Assembly (NCBI GenBank): GCA_024803745.1
Contig: JANJXV010000020.1
Coordinates: 20,066,777-20,130,776, forward strand
Direction of reading: 5' to 3'
From: Megascapheus bottae
Taxonomy: Eukaryota > Chordata > Mammalia > Rodentia > Geomyidae
DNA: 64,000 bases
Shown here in pieces: positions 1 through 11,307 of the stretch (positions within the stretch are counted from its first letter, which is position 1; each line of letters opens with the position of its first letter). The notes beneath the pieces were generated by a model. It was not told the origin of the DNA. It saw only the letters and a list, made by a program, of their open reading frames with translations, and did not search any database. The position numbers and the translations under genes were made by a program.

Positions 1-880
1 CAGAGATAAGTAGTTTGGCCATGGGAATGTATTGTTTATTTTCTAAAGAAGTAGCTAAGATACCTTTTAAATAATAAAATGATTCCCTTTGCTTTGGCTT
101 TAAATAGAGTTGTCTCTGTTATTTTTATTTCTTGCTCTCATATTACTAAAGATTAAAGTATCTGACTATATAATGTTATGATTTTATGCTATAAAATATT
201 CAGTTATTACAGAAGGAGAATTATTCCTTTTTAGGCTTTATTACACAGATAATCTGCATTTCAATTTAATACACCACATTTGTACAAAGAGTGTTGCAGT
301 ATCAAACAAGAAAGAGAACAAACACATTGTAGAAAGATAATTTCTTTTTATTTCTATTTTTCATATATGCATATGAATAAATCTTTAGTGTAAAATGATA
401 TTATATTCATTTTTAATGTAGATTTCATGCATTTTAGTTACGTGCTACCAAACATATTCTTTATAATACTCTAATACTATGTTTTATGAAATACAGAAAT
501 GTTACTCTATGATAGGCAATATAAATAGTTGTTTATTGTTTTATTTATTTAAAGTTTGACAAAGTTTTCTGTAAAGTTTTTTTAATTGCTTTGAAAATGC
601 CATTGCAATTTTTCTTAGAAATGTTATTTATATTTTGACACAAAATTTATAATTTTCACTTGTAACACTAATTGTTGGGAACACAGAGATACAAGTGGTA
701 TATGAAGGAGTATAGATAATTTGATTAATATATTGCATATTTAAACCATATTTAAACCATATACACAAACATGCAAAAGATGCTCTAAAGCTTCCTAATT
801 GAAGAGAACCAAGCTGCCATGATACATTTATGGTGAATTCTAAAATGTTAGAAAAAAATACCAAACAAAAAGAAATAAAG
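1..880. other. unique AT-rich non-coding DNA
   Basis: No repeat family, splice-flanked open frame or RNA gene is recognisable. Base composition is strongly AT-rich with many short T and A runs. The only open frame over 75 codons (628-864, minus) has no recognisable domain and looks like chance. Confidence 0.6.
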
Positions 881-884
881 AATA

Positions 885-1335
885 TAATTTCTCACAGTGG
901 CAGACACTCCGTACCTACTCGAGCCTGCCGGAATGGCTGCATTTCTGTACCATAAAGAAACACAATCAAGGGCTCTGCCCTAATGCTGACATGAAAGCAC
1001 CATGTCCCATTTCATCTCTTTTCACACATAATGCCCATGGATACAGCCTGTCTTGTGCACTGCCTCGGTCTCAGAGAGGATGTTGTTGGGAGCCATAGCA
1101 GATGGCATCTAGGAATGGAGTCGAATGTGAATGTGTTGAGGAGGCCATGGCGTTGTCCTCTGCAGCTGTGGGTAGGGTAATGATCGCGAAAGCAGTTGAA
1201 GCACTGCCTCTGGTTACCTCCTAGGGTCCTGAGAACCAAGCACTGAATCTTCCTGCCAGGATCAGCCGCTGCACACAGTCCCCGGATGAACCTATCCCAC
1301 TTCCAGCAGGGACCTGGTTCATAGATTTACCACAA
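885..1335. other. unassigned G+C-richer block
   Basis: This block has clearly higher G+C and several CpG dinucleotides (for example GATCGCGAAAGC near 1182) between AT-rich flanks. The minus strand has a 75-codon open frame (1012-1239) with several Cys/His residues, and another frame is open for about 45 codons over the same DNA, but neither resembles a family I know. The plus strand has TGTTGGGAGCC near 1084, reminiscent of the start of some class II LTRs, but I found no matching LTR end or target duplication. It could be a decayed processed pseudogene, an LTR fragment or a conserved element. Confidence 0.3.
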
Positions 1336-2022
1336 GTTCTTTTCTGTGTCACATTATAATACTTATTCATTGAATGCCATCTCTGTTAAAAAAAAATGCA
1401 GCCATTGTAAGGGAAGAAAATGGGTTTCAGTGTTTCTCAAAATGTACAGAAATGTTTATATTCATTGTTAGATTATTAACAGTTTTCATGTCATAGCAGC
1501 CGTGTTTCAGAAAAATGAATAGGCACAATTATATATAATCCTAATATTATTAGCCACAAAAAAGTTTGCTTTGTAAGTTAAAAGTAACCTAACAAAATAA
1601 AGAATCCTAAAATAGCAAAAAAAAAAAGTAAAAAAACATTTTACAGCAAAAGGAGTACCACATTTTTAATTTTGTTTAGATTGTACCCCAGATTAAGGAT
1701 GAAGATATAAATTTATATCTTATGAAAATATCATATAATTTGTTTTTAGAATTCTTAGGTAATATGTATGTGAATAAAAAAATAAAGAAAATGGCTTTCA
1801 GAGTAGCCAAGGCTATAGAACTAGCAATGAAAAGCAGAAGGAAGGTAGGTAACTACTGCCTTCTAGAATGAAAAATACAAACCTTCCACTCTGTCGGAAT
1901 AAATGATGCTATTATCCACTGTCTCCATTGACTAGCTGATCCAAACATGAAGGACAAAAGCAAGAAATCAATAAAACTTCATTTCAAAATAAAGATATTC
2001 CAATCTACTAATTACAAACAAC
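1336..2022. other. unique AT-rich DNA
   Basis: No gene or known repeat is seen. An A-rich patch around 1612-1640 and short A runs are the only low-complexity features. Confidence 0.55.
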
Positions 2023-2375
2023 TCACATTCATCTACTGACAGGAATCTGGGCTGGTTCCATATCTTAGCTATGGTAAATAATGCTGCAGTGAACATGGTT
2101 GTGTTGGTGGGTTTAGTATGGCCTTCTTTCTGAACATTTGGGTAAATGCCCAGTAGTGGTATTGTGTTATATTTACACCATGGAATTCTATGTTGCCATC
2201 TAGAAGAATGCTATTTCCCCATTTGTAAGGAAATAGAAAGAGTTGGGGGGAAAATCATATTAAGTAAACTAAGCCAGACCCAAACAAAGATAGGCTTCAT
2301 AGTTCTCCTCATTAGTAACTATTAGTATAGGTTTAGGACTCTCCTAGGAGAGACTCATAATAGCTCAAAAGCTGG

Positions 2376-3232
2376 AATCTAACAACAGATGCTGGGCGGG
2401 GATGTGGCCAGGAGGGATCACTACTACATTGTTGGTGGGAGTGCAAACTCCTTCAACCACTATGGAAAGCAGGATGGCAGTTCCTCAAAAGACTAAACAT
2501 AGAGCTTTCCTATGACCCAGAAATTCCACTACTTGGCATTTACCCAATCGTCCAGAAAAGAGAACATACTAAAGCCACAAGCACCACGATGTTTATTGCA
2601 ACACTATTTGCCATAGCCAAGATATGGAACCAACCCAGATGCCCTTCAGTAGATGATTGAATCATGAAGATGTGGAATTTATATACAATGGAATTCTATG
2701 CTGCCATCAGAAAGAATGCCATTGCCCCATTCATAAGGAAATGGAAAGACATGGAAAAAATCATATTACATGAAGTAAGCCAGACCCAAAGGAACATAGG
2801 CTTAGTGTTTTCTCTTATTTGTAATAATTAGTACAAATCTAGCACTGACCTAGCAAAGAATTACAATATCTCAAACCCTTGATACATAAGGCCATGTAGG
2901 ATCAGGCTAAATTAATGGGCCTCAAGGACATGGAAACAAGAGCTTCATTATGAGTGACTGTTCTTCTTAATATACCATTTTTTCTCTTTTATTTTATTGC
3001 CTTTTGGTTAATCTCATATTATTACAGTATCCGAGTTTTTTACCTGATATATTATATATATATTATTTTTTTATTTGAAATAGGAGGGGAAAGATGAGTA
3101 GGGAAAGGGGTGTGGGAAAGAAATGGGGACAAAAACACAGGAAGGGTTATCAATGTGTAAGAAATAATGTACCTCCTGCCTGGCAAATATAACTGAAACC
3201 CCTCTATACATTAAAATAAGAAAATCTCAGAA
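2376..3232 (+). mobile_element. inner L1 3' end nested in the outer L1
   Basis: Sequence homologous to the ORF2 C-terminus restarts upstream of where the outer copy had already reached its 3' UTR, so this is a second insertion. It starts at the Cys-rich region of ORF2 (GATGTGGCCAGGAGGGATCA), continues through the ORF2 end (about 2600-2800) and the 3' UTR, and ends with TTAAAATAAG plus an A-rich tail near 3232. An extra base in TGCTGGGCGGGGATG compared with the copy at 32033 breaks the frame, and several stops follow. Pseudogenised. Confidence 0.75.
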
Positions 3233-3354
3233 AAAAAAGCTATGTGCATATGACCATATAGGATGTGGCTAAGTGAAATAAACTCCAGGATATGGAGACA
3301 AGAGATTTATTATCTTTGTGATTGTTGTTTTTAATGTATTATGTGAAGTTATTT

Positions 3355-3608
3355 CTTTTCCTTTTCTTTTTTTTTTGTTGTTGGTGGTGGTGGTTGTGGG
3401 ACTTGACACTGGGCAGGGTCATTCTCCCTCTTCAGCTCAAGGCTACCACTTTACCCCTTGAGCCATAGTGCCACCTCTGGTTTTCTGTTGGTTAATTAGA
3501 GATAAGTGTCACATGGATTCTTAGTGCCCTGTTGGCCTTGTAACCACCATCCTCAGATCATAGCCTCCTGAGTAGCTAGAATTACAATCGTGAGCCAACA
3601 TGCCCTGT
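3355..3608 (-). repeat. B1/dID-like dimeric SINE inserted in outer L1 3' UTR
   Basis: In reverse complement it has a 7SL/B1-like left half (CCTCCTGAGTAGCTAG, ATTACAATCGTGAGCC) followed by the shared right half (CTTGAGCCATAG..., CTCAAGGCTACC). A pyrimidine-rich tail lies at the plus-strand left edge. L1 sequence continues on either side. Flanking GTGAAGTTATTT (3343-3354) and GTAAAGCTATTT (3609-3620) differ at two positions and look like an aged target duplication. Confidence 0.75.
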
Positions 3609-3825
3609 GTAAAGCTATTTTTTTTTCTCTTCTTTTCCCCTTATGGTTAATCTCATGTTGTTGGTGTATCTGAATGTGGTTCCTGATGCATTTTATATAC
3701 TTTTATTTGTTTATTTGATAAAGGAAAGTTAAGGGAAAAACAAGATGAGTACTGAGGGCATGGGGGAGGGAAAGTGGGAGAAAATCATGGGAAGGAGTAA
3801 CAAGGTTCAAGAAGTAATGTACCTA

Positions 3826-3934
3826 GAAAAAAGCCAGAAGTGGTGCTGAGGCTCAAGTGGTAGAGCTCTAGCCTTGAAAAGTCCAAGGACAGTGCTCAGG
3901 CCCTGAGCTCAAGCCCAGGACTGGCAAAAAAAAA
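3826..3934 (+). repeat. solitary SINE right monomer (Geo-type) with target duplication
   Basis: Only the right half of the dimeric SINE is present, starting in the A-rich linker (AAAAAAGCCAGAAGTGG) and ending CCCAGGACTGGC plus an A tail. The 17-bp perfect direct repeat AAGAAGTAATGTACCTA at 3809-3825 and 3935-3951 brackets it, and both copies belong to the host L1 3' UTR. So it inserted as a single-monomer unit. It carries an A-box-like GGCTCAAGTGG and a B-box-like region. It is either a 5'-truncated IDL-Geo or B1-type copy, or an independently mobilised monomer. Confidence 0.85.
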
Positions 3935-4070
3935 AAGAAGTAATGTACCTATTACCTGATGAATGTAACTGTAAGTACTCTGTACATCACCCAGACAATA
4001 AAATAAAAGAAAAAAGAAAAAAGAAAGAAAACAAAAGCAAAAGCAAAACAAAACCCCCAAACAACCCTCA

Positions 4071-4712
4071 TCTTCAGACACAGCACACTGGATATCTCTG
4101 ACAACATTAAGTATAAAGGGTATAACCTCAATGTGTACTCCCTCCAACTCAGGTTAAGAGGTGGGCTTGGAAATATTTTCAAAGTCCTAATATAGATCAC
4201 TGAGGTTAAGGAAACAATAGGCCTGTTTTCTACTCAGGAAAATAGGAGGCACTCTCATGTTGCATACCCTGCCTTTTAAAATTTCAGTAAATGAGTATTT
4301 CTATTTCTGAGAGTAGACATTGACAGTATCTAGTAAATACACAGTGGTTACTTATAAACAGTGAACATGTGACAAATCTTGTGGAGACAGTTATTCTAAG
4401 TGTCCTAAAAGTTCATGTCCCCTGAGAGCTTTAGTAAGCTTCTAAATATAAAACTAGAATTAGAAAATATAATTATCCCACATCATGAATAAAAAGCCAC
4501 CAAACTTCTAAAGGGTAATTGCTTAAAATAGAGTGACTGTGAAAGACCAGATTTTTAATAGAAAAAAATGCTAGAGTTTGAGTAATCTGACATAATTCAT
4601 TTAAATACCTGCAAATACATTTTTTTCCTCTGAAGTTCGACTTTCAAAAGTGCATGGAGCTTTTTCCTTTCATCTGTGTTCTGTTTGAAGGGAAGAGATG
4701 CAAACTGTTCAC

Positions 4713-4765
<53 letters not shown>

Positions 4766-5927
4766 TGTGCTTCATATAAAATAGTAATTAGAGTCTGGGC
4801 TGTAGAAAGGTTAAATGTTCAGTCAGTGCTATTTTAAGACCTGGGAACAACTGGTTTCTCTGTGTGGATGTCCTCAGAAATAGGAGCTAGTTTGAGGAGA
4901 ATTTCTAATTGAGAAGGCAGAATGCAAGAGTCACTCACTATTTTTTTAAGTTCTGTTTCTCAAATGCGCCTTGTATTTAGGAGTCACTTTACAGCTCTGG
5001 AACACCCCTCAGTGTCACTGGGTTGAATGCTGCCCTCTCAAGACACTGGAGCCTGGGATTAGTGTGTACACAATAGCTCCCTCTGACAGAATGGATACAG
5101 GACACCTTGTATGACACTGAGTGTTGAAAGGTCTCTGGTTATAACAAGAAACCCTATCATCTTTCCTTAAAATCAACAATGTACATTTTATAAGTTTTGT
5201 TGAATTCCTTTTCAGTTTATGCAATTCTTCTATATTAGGTTTTCATTTGTAGCATGTTCAGAGTTTCCAAACAATGCAAATATATTACACTACACAACAA
5301 CCAACTTGGGCTGGTTTTGTTGGAGTCACGGACAAAATAAGGGAAATACAGGATTCTGGCCATGGATCCTTTTTAACAATATGTCCTATACATATCTTAC
5401 AAAACGCAGCCAAGATTAGAATAAAATTAGAATAACATATATGCTGTGATTTTACAGGTCTGTTTAGCATGGAAGTAATCATTTTAGAAATTGTGAAATT
5501 GTTTTGTGATTGGCTTCACAATTTCTATTGGAGGGTAAATGTCTGTTAACTTGTTCTTTGTGTCAGCTTTTATTAGGAAACTGTTGTAAATATCATACAT
5601 AGTATTATGTTGTGCCTTGCCTGAGTTTAAAATATCACTTTAAACTGAAATAACTGAGTGTCATTTTAATCAAGGTTATAAATAATAATAACATTGAAGG
5701 AAAACAAAAATATCTTCAAACGTTTTAAATTAGGTATTCTATAACCATGTCAATAAGCCAGAAGATCAGCAGATTAGACACTAAATTAAGTTCTATGTTT
5801 TTGAAAATTGTCTTAATGGCTTTACATTAAAATTCATGATTGTTGAATGAATTTATAATACACATAATATGGCTTTCTCCTTTTGTAATTCTTACATTTA
5901 TTCACATATTAATTTAATGACCACTGA
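4071..5927. other. unique DNA
   Basis: No repeat family other than the dinucleotide tract at 4715 is recognised. Open frames here (5015-5224 minus, 5219-5482 both strands) lack recognisable domains. Confidence 0.5.
4715..4764. repeat. (GT)n microsatellite
   Basis: About 25 nearly perfect GT units. Confidence 0.98.
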
Positions 5928-6176
5928 GGGCTAGGCATGGTTTTGCCAACTTGGAATGTAACTCAAGAAGGGTTAAAGTTTAAGGATATCCTAGACAAAA
6001 ACTAGGAAAGCCCTCATCAAAAATCAAACATCCATAACCCTAGTCAGGGAAATGAGATGGGAGACAAAAGCTATGATGACAGTGAAAAACTAACACAAAT
6101 AGGGCTAAGTGTATGACAAGTGGTAGGAAGCTGGCTTAGCAATTATGTGATTAGGAATTCAAATTCCAGTATTGCA
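5928..6176 (+). repeat. old B1/ID-type dimeric SINE
   Basis: It begins GGGCTAGGCATGG, a B1/7SL-like start, and passes through a diverged B1 body to an A-rich linker (TCATCAAAAATC). It ends with a tRNA-like right half (GTGGTAGGAAGCTGGCTTAGCA, AATTCAAATTCCAGTATTGCAG) that resembles pol III A- and B-box regions. More diverged than the other SINEs here, so probably an older rodent copy. Confidence 0.55.
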
Positions 6177-6204
6177 GGAGAAAGAGGGGGGTAGAATGAA
6201 AATG

Positions 6205-6263
6205 TGCATATGTATATGTGTATGTGTATATGTATGTATGTGTTTTTGTGTATGAGAGAGAGA
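6205..6263. repeat. TATG/GA-rich simple repeat
   Basis: Imperfect TATGTG/TATG units followed by a short (GA)n run. Confidence 0.85.
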
Positions 6264-6680
6264 GCAACTGAACAAATGAGTAAGCAAGAGACAGAGAGAA
6301 ACAGACAGACAGACTTTGAGGGGGAGTTTTTGAGGGCTAGAATAGATAAGCTGGTAGACTAACATGGGTAAAAACTATAAAAGGAAAAAAAGACAGAATA
6401 AGAGCTTGAATTCCTAACAATGAAGGTTCTATTCACTTCATATTTTTGATGGTCTATAAATCCAGCTGTGCACTTCTTTTAACCGGGTCAACAGGTGCCA
6501 TTCCTTGAATGATAGGCATGCAGGTCCAACACAACTGACTATAGGATATTTCAACATCAAAAGTAGTTACCAATTCTATACCAATTAGAAGAGAACTACA
6601 GAACAGCTAATGACTTTTTTCCTTATCATTTTAAGCTAATGGTCCTGAAAATGTTGAATAGATGATTTAAAACTACAAAA

Positions 6681-6984
6681 GCCCGGGAGATTGGCCCAGT
6701 GGTTAAGTGCTTGTCTAGCGTGCCCGAAGACCTGGGTTCGAGTTCTCGGTAACACATTCATAGAAAATGCCAGAAGTGGTATTGTGGCTCAAGTGGCAGA
6801 CTGCTAGCCTTGAGAAAGCCCAAAGTCAGTGCTCAGGCCCTGAGATTAAGCCCCAGGACTGGCGAAACTGGAGGGAGGGAAATGGGGAAAAAAAACATGA
6901 GAAGGGGTATCAATGTTTGAGTAGTAATGCAACTACTATCTGGCAAATGTAACTGTACACCCTCCATACATTACCAAAAAAAAA
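6681..6984 (+). mobile_element. chimeric retrocopy: full-length IDL-Geo SINE fused to an L1 3' end
   Basis: 6681 to about 6866 is a complete IDL-Geo SINE. It has the tRNA-like left half with A box TGGCCCAGTGGT (6692-6703) and B box GGTTCGAGTTC (6735-6745), then the right half GCCAGAAGTGG...CCCCAGGACTGGC. Without a SINE A tail, the sequence passes directly into L1 3' UTR (GGAGGGAGGGAAATGGGG... GGTATCAATGTTTGAG...) and ends in a poly-A tail near 6984. The direct repeat AAAACTACAAA is found immediately outside both ends (6669-6679 and 6985-6995), so the two parts entered as one unit. This is the structure expected when L1 reverse transcriptase switches from L1 RNA to SINE RNA. Confidence 0.8.
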
Positions 6985-7002
6985 AAACTACAAATGAATA
7001 CA

Positions 7003-7246
7003 GGCTGGCAGCTCCCACCTGTAATCCTAGATACTCAGGAGGCTGAGATTTGAGGATCCCAGGTCAAAGCCAGCTCAGGCACTAAAGACCATGAAAGTCT
7101 TATTATATCCAATTAACCACTAGAAAATGGGAAGTGGTGCTTTGACTCAAGATGAAGAGCTCAGGGGCAGTGCCCAAGCCCAGAGTGCAAGCCCCATGAC
7201 CTTGACCAAAAAAAAAAAAAAAAGAAAACAGAAAGAAAAAAGAAAG
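7003..7246 (+). repeat. B1/dID-like dimeric SINE
   Basis: Left half: CACCTGTAATCCTAGATACT...GGCTGAGATTTGAGGATC (7SL/B1-like). Right half: AAATGGGAAGTGGTGCTTTGACTCAAG...GAGCTCAGGGGCAGTGCCCAAGCC. A long A-rich tail contains G interruptions. It lies directly downstream of the chimeric retrocopy. Confidence 0.85.
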
Positions 7247-8316
7247 ATACAAAAGAGTCAAGTGGTACATATTTTTTTCCCCAAAATAACTAATGGGCTT
7301 TTATGTAACCATTTCAAAAAAGGCTGAAAAATTACTATGGTCATTCAAGTTTAAGTCTACATAATACTTTTTGAATACATTTTAGGTATACTTCTGTAAA
7401 ATCACTTTTGTAAGATATGTAGAACTTACATTTATAATGTATAGACTCTTGAAGAAAATCTGTTAGACATATGTGATATCATTTGTGGCTGTGAACTCAA
7501 GGTCATTTCCTGAATTTTTTTTTGCTAACAACACAAATTAGACATAAAATACCAATGAGATAAGAGTGTTGCTCCAGGTATCATGCATTCTCTTTATAGG
7601 GGATTTCTTCAAAATGATTGTACTACCTTGGATAAAACCTTTCATCCAGAAAATCTGGAAGAAGATATGGTCACCACTATCTCATTAGCAAAAATAATGA
7701 GGGTTTAGTTCCAAGAAATAGAAATAAGATTATAATATTAATTTTATCCATTATAACGATACTGTATACCTTTATAAAGGTGTTATTATGACCTCCCCAC
7801 TTAAATATTTATCATAGTTTTTATAGACTAGGGCTGAGGCAGACAACAGAAAAGATTTTTAAAAATTATTTATCTCAAAACTGTAGTAAGGGCAAAAATA
7901 GAAGTCTCTTTGTGCTTAACTTGGGTATGTGAGCTAAATTTTAAGCTTGTCCTGTGTTCATTATTTTTCAAATTTCTAATTAAGTATTGATGGCTAGCAT
8001 GTTGCATAATAGTAGAACATATGCCTAGCAAGTACATAGCCCTAAGGACAAATTTTAGTACTGATTCCTTCAAAAAAGTTATAAGCATTTTATTTCTGGG
8101 AACAAAAAGCATGTCTTTTTTCTTACAAGACAAAAATAATTCTTTATAAGTATCATTATAAAGATAAAACACCATTGGTTACTTTCCTTATGTTTCTACT
8201 TTGTTAACTCTAAACCTCTATCAAGTAGAAATAATTCACTTTCACAACATTTTAACATGAAGTAATTGAAAACATACTTGCCCCAAATTATGTCCATTTG
8301 GTCAAAACAAATGTAT

Positions 8317-8318
<2 letters not shown>
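7247..8318. other. unique AT-rich DNA
   Basis: No repeat or gene signature. The 101-codon minus-strand frame at 7870-8175 has no recognisable domain and is probably fortuitous. Confidence 0.5.

Positions 8319-8367
<49 letters not shown>
8319..8367. repeat. (GT)n microsatellite
   Basis: About 24 perfect GT units. Confidence 0.98.
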
Positions 8368-8369
<2 letters not shown>

Positions 8370-8465
8370 ACTGATAGAACTATGAGATGAAAGGATTAAA
8401 GTTTGAAACTAACCTATGCAGATCCATCTTTAAAACCTTTATCTGTAATTAACCAACAAAACATT

Positions 8466-8545
8466 AGAACTGGACATGTGGTTCAATTGGTGGAACACCA
8501 ACTCTGCAAGGTCCCTTAGTTTAAGCCCCAATGCAGGTAGAACCC
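8466..8545 (+). repeat. old ID-like tRNA-derived SINE
   Basis: AACTGGACATGTGGTTCAATTGGTGG resembles the A-box half, and TTAGTTTAAGCCCCAATGCAGG resembles the B-box half, of tRNA-derived rodent SINEs. Diverged; no tail or target duplication resolved. Confidence 0.5.
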
Positions 8546-9192
8546 ACCCCACTCACTCACATACAAAGGTTTAATAAGTAGAGATTAGTTGAAAAGTGCT
8601 TGTAATAATTTTTATATATTTCCTTTATCTTTGTTAATTCAGTCTTCTATTTTGATAATACAAGAGTTTAAAACAGAAATATTTATAAACATGAAACATC
8701 TTTGTTATGCATTTACCACATTGTAATTGAAACACTATTCATATAGTTACAAAGTATGAACTCTATATTACTGAAGAATTGCTACTTTAAATTTATTTCT
8801 CAATCCAAGTAGCAATTTAGCAGGGTAGCAGGCCTACGGAAGCAAATTAATTTAGTATACTCTGTTATCAAGGTCAGCTCAATAGATCGGGAGTTGTGAT
8901 GAAGATATAACTGCCAAGAACAATCACTAGCATGTAGATTCATGTAAGGAAACAGGTTTTCAAAGTGCTTCTAATGAACAACTCAAATGAAATCTGATAA
9001 ACAACTCACAAGCTCATCAAAGGAACATGCAAATAGTATTTTCATATTTCTAAAAGTTGATTGAAGGGCATACATATATATGAACTATATATATGAACAT
9101 AATAAATATATCAACATAATACCTATGAATGTATGTGAATATACAGAATTATATATTTACATACACCTGTGGTTGATAAAAATGATAATAAA
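8546..9192. other. unique AT-rich DNA
   Basis: No repeat or gene recognised. Short ATATAT runs occur near 9069-9120. Confidence 0.5.
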
Positions 9193-9202
9193 TGATTGTC
9201 TT

Positions 9203-9416
9203 TTGTCAGTTATGGAGCTTGAACTCAGGGCTTAGGCACCTTTGTTCAAGGCTAGTGCTCTATTTGAGTGACAGTGCCTTTTCTGGCTTTATGAGTGGTT
9301 AATTGGAGATAAGATTTCTTGTGGGGACTCTCTATTTAGACTATCTTTGAACTGTGATCTTCAGATTTCAGCCTCCTGAGGAGCAGGGATTACAGCTGTG
9401 AGCCATTGCACCTTGC
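9203..9416 (-). repeat. B1/dID-like dimeric SINE with target duplication
   Basis: The reverse complement runs from a B1-like left half (TCAGGAGGCTGAAATCTGAAG, ATCTCCAATTAACCACTC) to the shared right half (CACTAGCCTTGAACAAAGG, GAGTTCAAGCTCC). The 10-bp direct repeat TGATTGTCTT flanks it at 9193-9202 and 9417-9426. Confidence 0.88.
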
Positions 9417-9426
9417 TGATTGTCTT

Positions 9427-11307
9427 CCTAAAAGGATCATTTAAAACATTTTTGTGATGCTAATCTTATAAGGACTAAAAATACTTAAAGGGTCACCATG
9501 GCTATTATGTGCATAATAGATTTCTGGAAAAAATAACAGAACAACCAAGTCAGTAGGAAATATTGTACAGTAGATGGCCACAAAGACAACTTGGACCAGA
9601 ATGAGAGCAGTAAAGTTCCTTGGAAACTTGCTGAGCTTTGGTGGTGTTTTGAAAGAATAAATAATGAATCAAATATGCTGATGAACTAAATGTGAGAGTA
9701 GAAGACTGATGCTCAGTACACCTTGAAAAGCAAAGTCTCAATGGCAAATACAGACACTTGAAGGAGCTCAGTTATGAAGAGAAGAATTTGGGACTTGGTA
9801 GATTTGAGATAACTATTAGATTGTCTGGCGATTTCTAACGTTAAAGTTGAAGTACTGGATTAGACAGTTGTTTGTATGACTTGCTATTTAGCAGCATAAA
9901 TGTTACTAGGAACCTCGAGGAATTGAACACAGATAGAGAATACAATGATCTTGAGGCAGGACAGCAGTGGCGAGGTGAAGAGAGACCCCTGAAGGAGAAA
10001 TAAATGATTAGTAAGCTAGGCCTGAGGACATCTAAGAAAGTAGTACTTGGGAACATTGAGGCAAATATTGACTGAACAACTAGTGTTGAAAAATTAAACA
10101 CGATGCTGGTAAAAATAAGATACAATGGAATTAGCATTATGAAGGTACTTTATGACCCTGAAAATAGCTATTAAAAAGCCAAATTGAAAATAGATCCAAG
10201 AGACAGTTGATGGATCTGAAGAGAAGTCAGGATACACACATTCTGTGAAGGAATTATCCTGTAAAATAAAGGGAACAAAGAAGTACAGAAAATCTGTTTC
10301 TATCTATTTGTCTATTTATCAGTGAGGTTAGAGTCCTGGATAATTATATACCACACTTCTATGCTAGCATGTAGGAGTCCAGAGAGGGAATCAAGAAACA
10401 CCTACAGTCCCTCTGTCTTACCAGGGTAGCCTCAAAACCACTAGCAGTACTTCCATCCCAATGCATTTAATGCTGTCTCATTACTCAAGAGACTAAACTA
10501 TAACAAATAATTTTTCATTTGTGCATTGCAAGTAATTAGTGGTTAATGAAATTAATTTATCACACAATACCTGCATAAGCTTTCCAATGCTGAAATACAG
10601 CAAAAGACTGCATACAGTAATAAGAAATGCACCACAGAAATTGTGAAAGTATTTATATGCATGTGTTATAAATTTCATACTCTTGTGAAATATATTTTAA
10701 TAAAAGAAATATATGTATATTCATGCATGCATAGGTATATACACACTGAGAGGCAATGTAATTAATATATTTTAACCTTTGTGGTGACTAAAAATTTTCA
10801 AAGTTATGGCTTTGTAAAGATTTATGTTCTTTCTCAGTATTTTCATTTGTCGTGAGCTTCCATTCTTCCTTAGATAGGATCAGTACCCTTTTCTCTGTGC
10901 TTATACATATAAAAAGGCTCATTTTCCTTGGAAGAGTGACTCAGAGGAAAGTGCTCTGTTTGTGGAATGACAGTAGAAGAAATTGGAAAAGTAGCCTACC
11001 GAGAGACTATAAAAGTTTCTTTAAAACAACAACAAAAAGATTGTGCTTTACAAAGATTTTGTGTTTTACAAGACATACAGAAAGATTCATTGTCCTCAGA
11101 AAATATTAAAAATAGAATTTAACTAAAATGTTCCATAATAGCCTAGGACAATATTGAGTTTACTTTCAGACAGATGTATTTGTGTTACTGACACATTTAA
11201 GGTTATCTTGGAAATGTAAAATTATTTGGAAATCACCTATTTGGCAATGATATGTCCACGGTATTGGATACACAGTGAATCAAAGAAATGCAAATATAAG
11301 ACAAAAG
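9427..11307. other. unique DNA with a possible ancient mammalian repeat
   Basis: Within about 9780-10230, phrases such as CTTGAGGCAGGACAGCAG and AGGAACCTCGAGGAATTGAAC are loosely reminiscent of an old purine-rich mammalian interspersed repeat, but I cannot name the family. The rest, including frames at 9841-10137 and 10852-11109, shows no recognisable gene. Confidence 0.35.

Larger units (their letters stand above)
2023..4016 (+). mobile_element. outer L1 3' end, 5'-inverted and multiply interrupted
   Basis: About 2023-2166 is L1 ORF2 C-terminal sequence in antisense. From about 2167 the element switches to sense with the end of ORF2 and the start of the 3' UTR (to about 2374). Its 3' UTR resumes after an inner L1 at about 3233 and ends near 4016 with CAATAAAATAAAAG and an A-rich tail. 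The sense/antisense switch is the pattern made by twin priming. The octamer CAAACAAC occurs at 2015-2022 and again at 4058-4065 and may be the target duplication. The 3' UTR type (ending GACAATAAAATAAA) matches the copies at 13381, 32363 and 55469. It is degenerate and non-coding. Confidence 0.8.
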
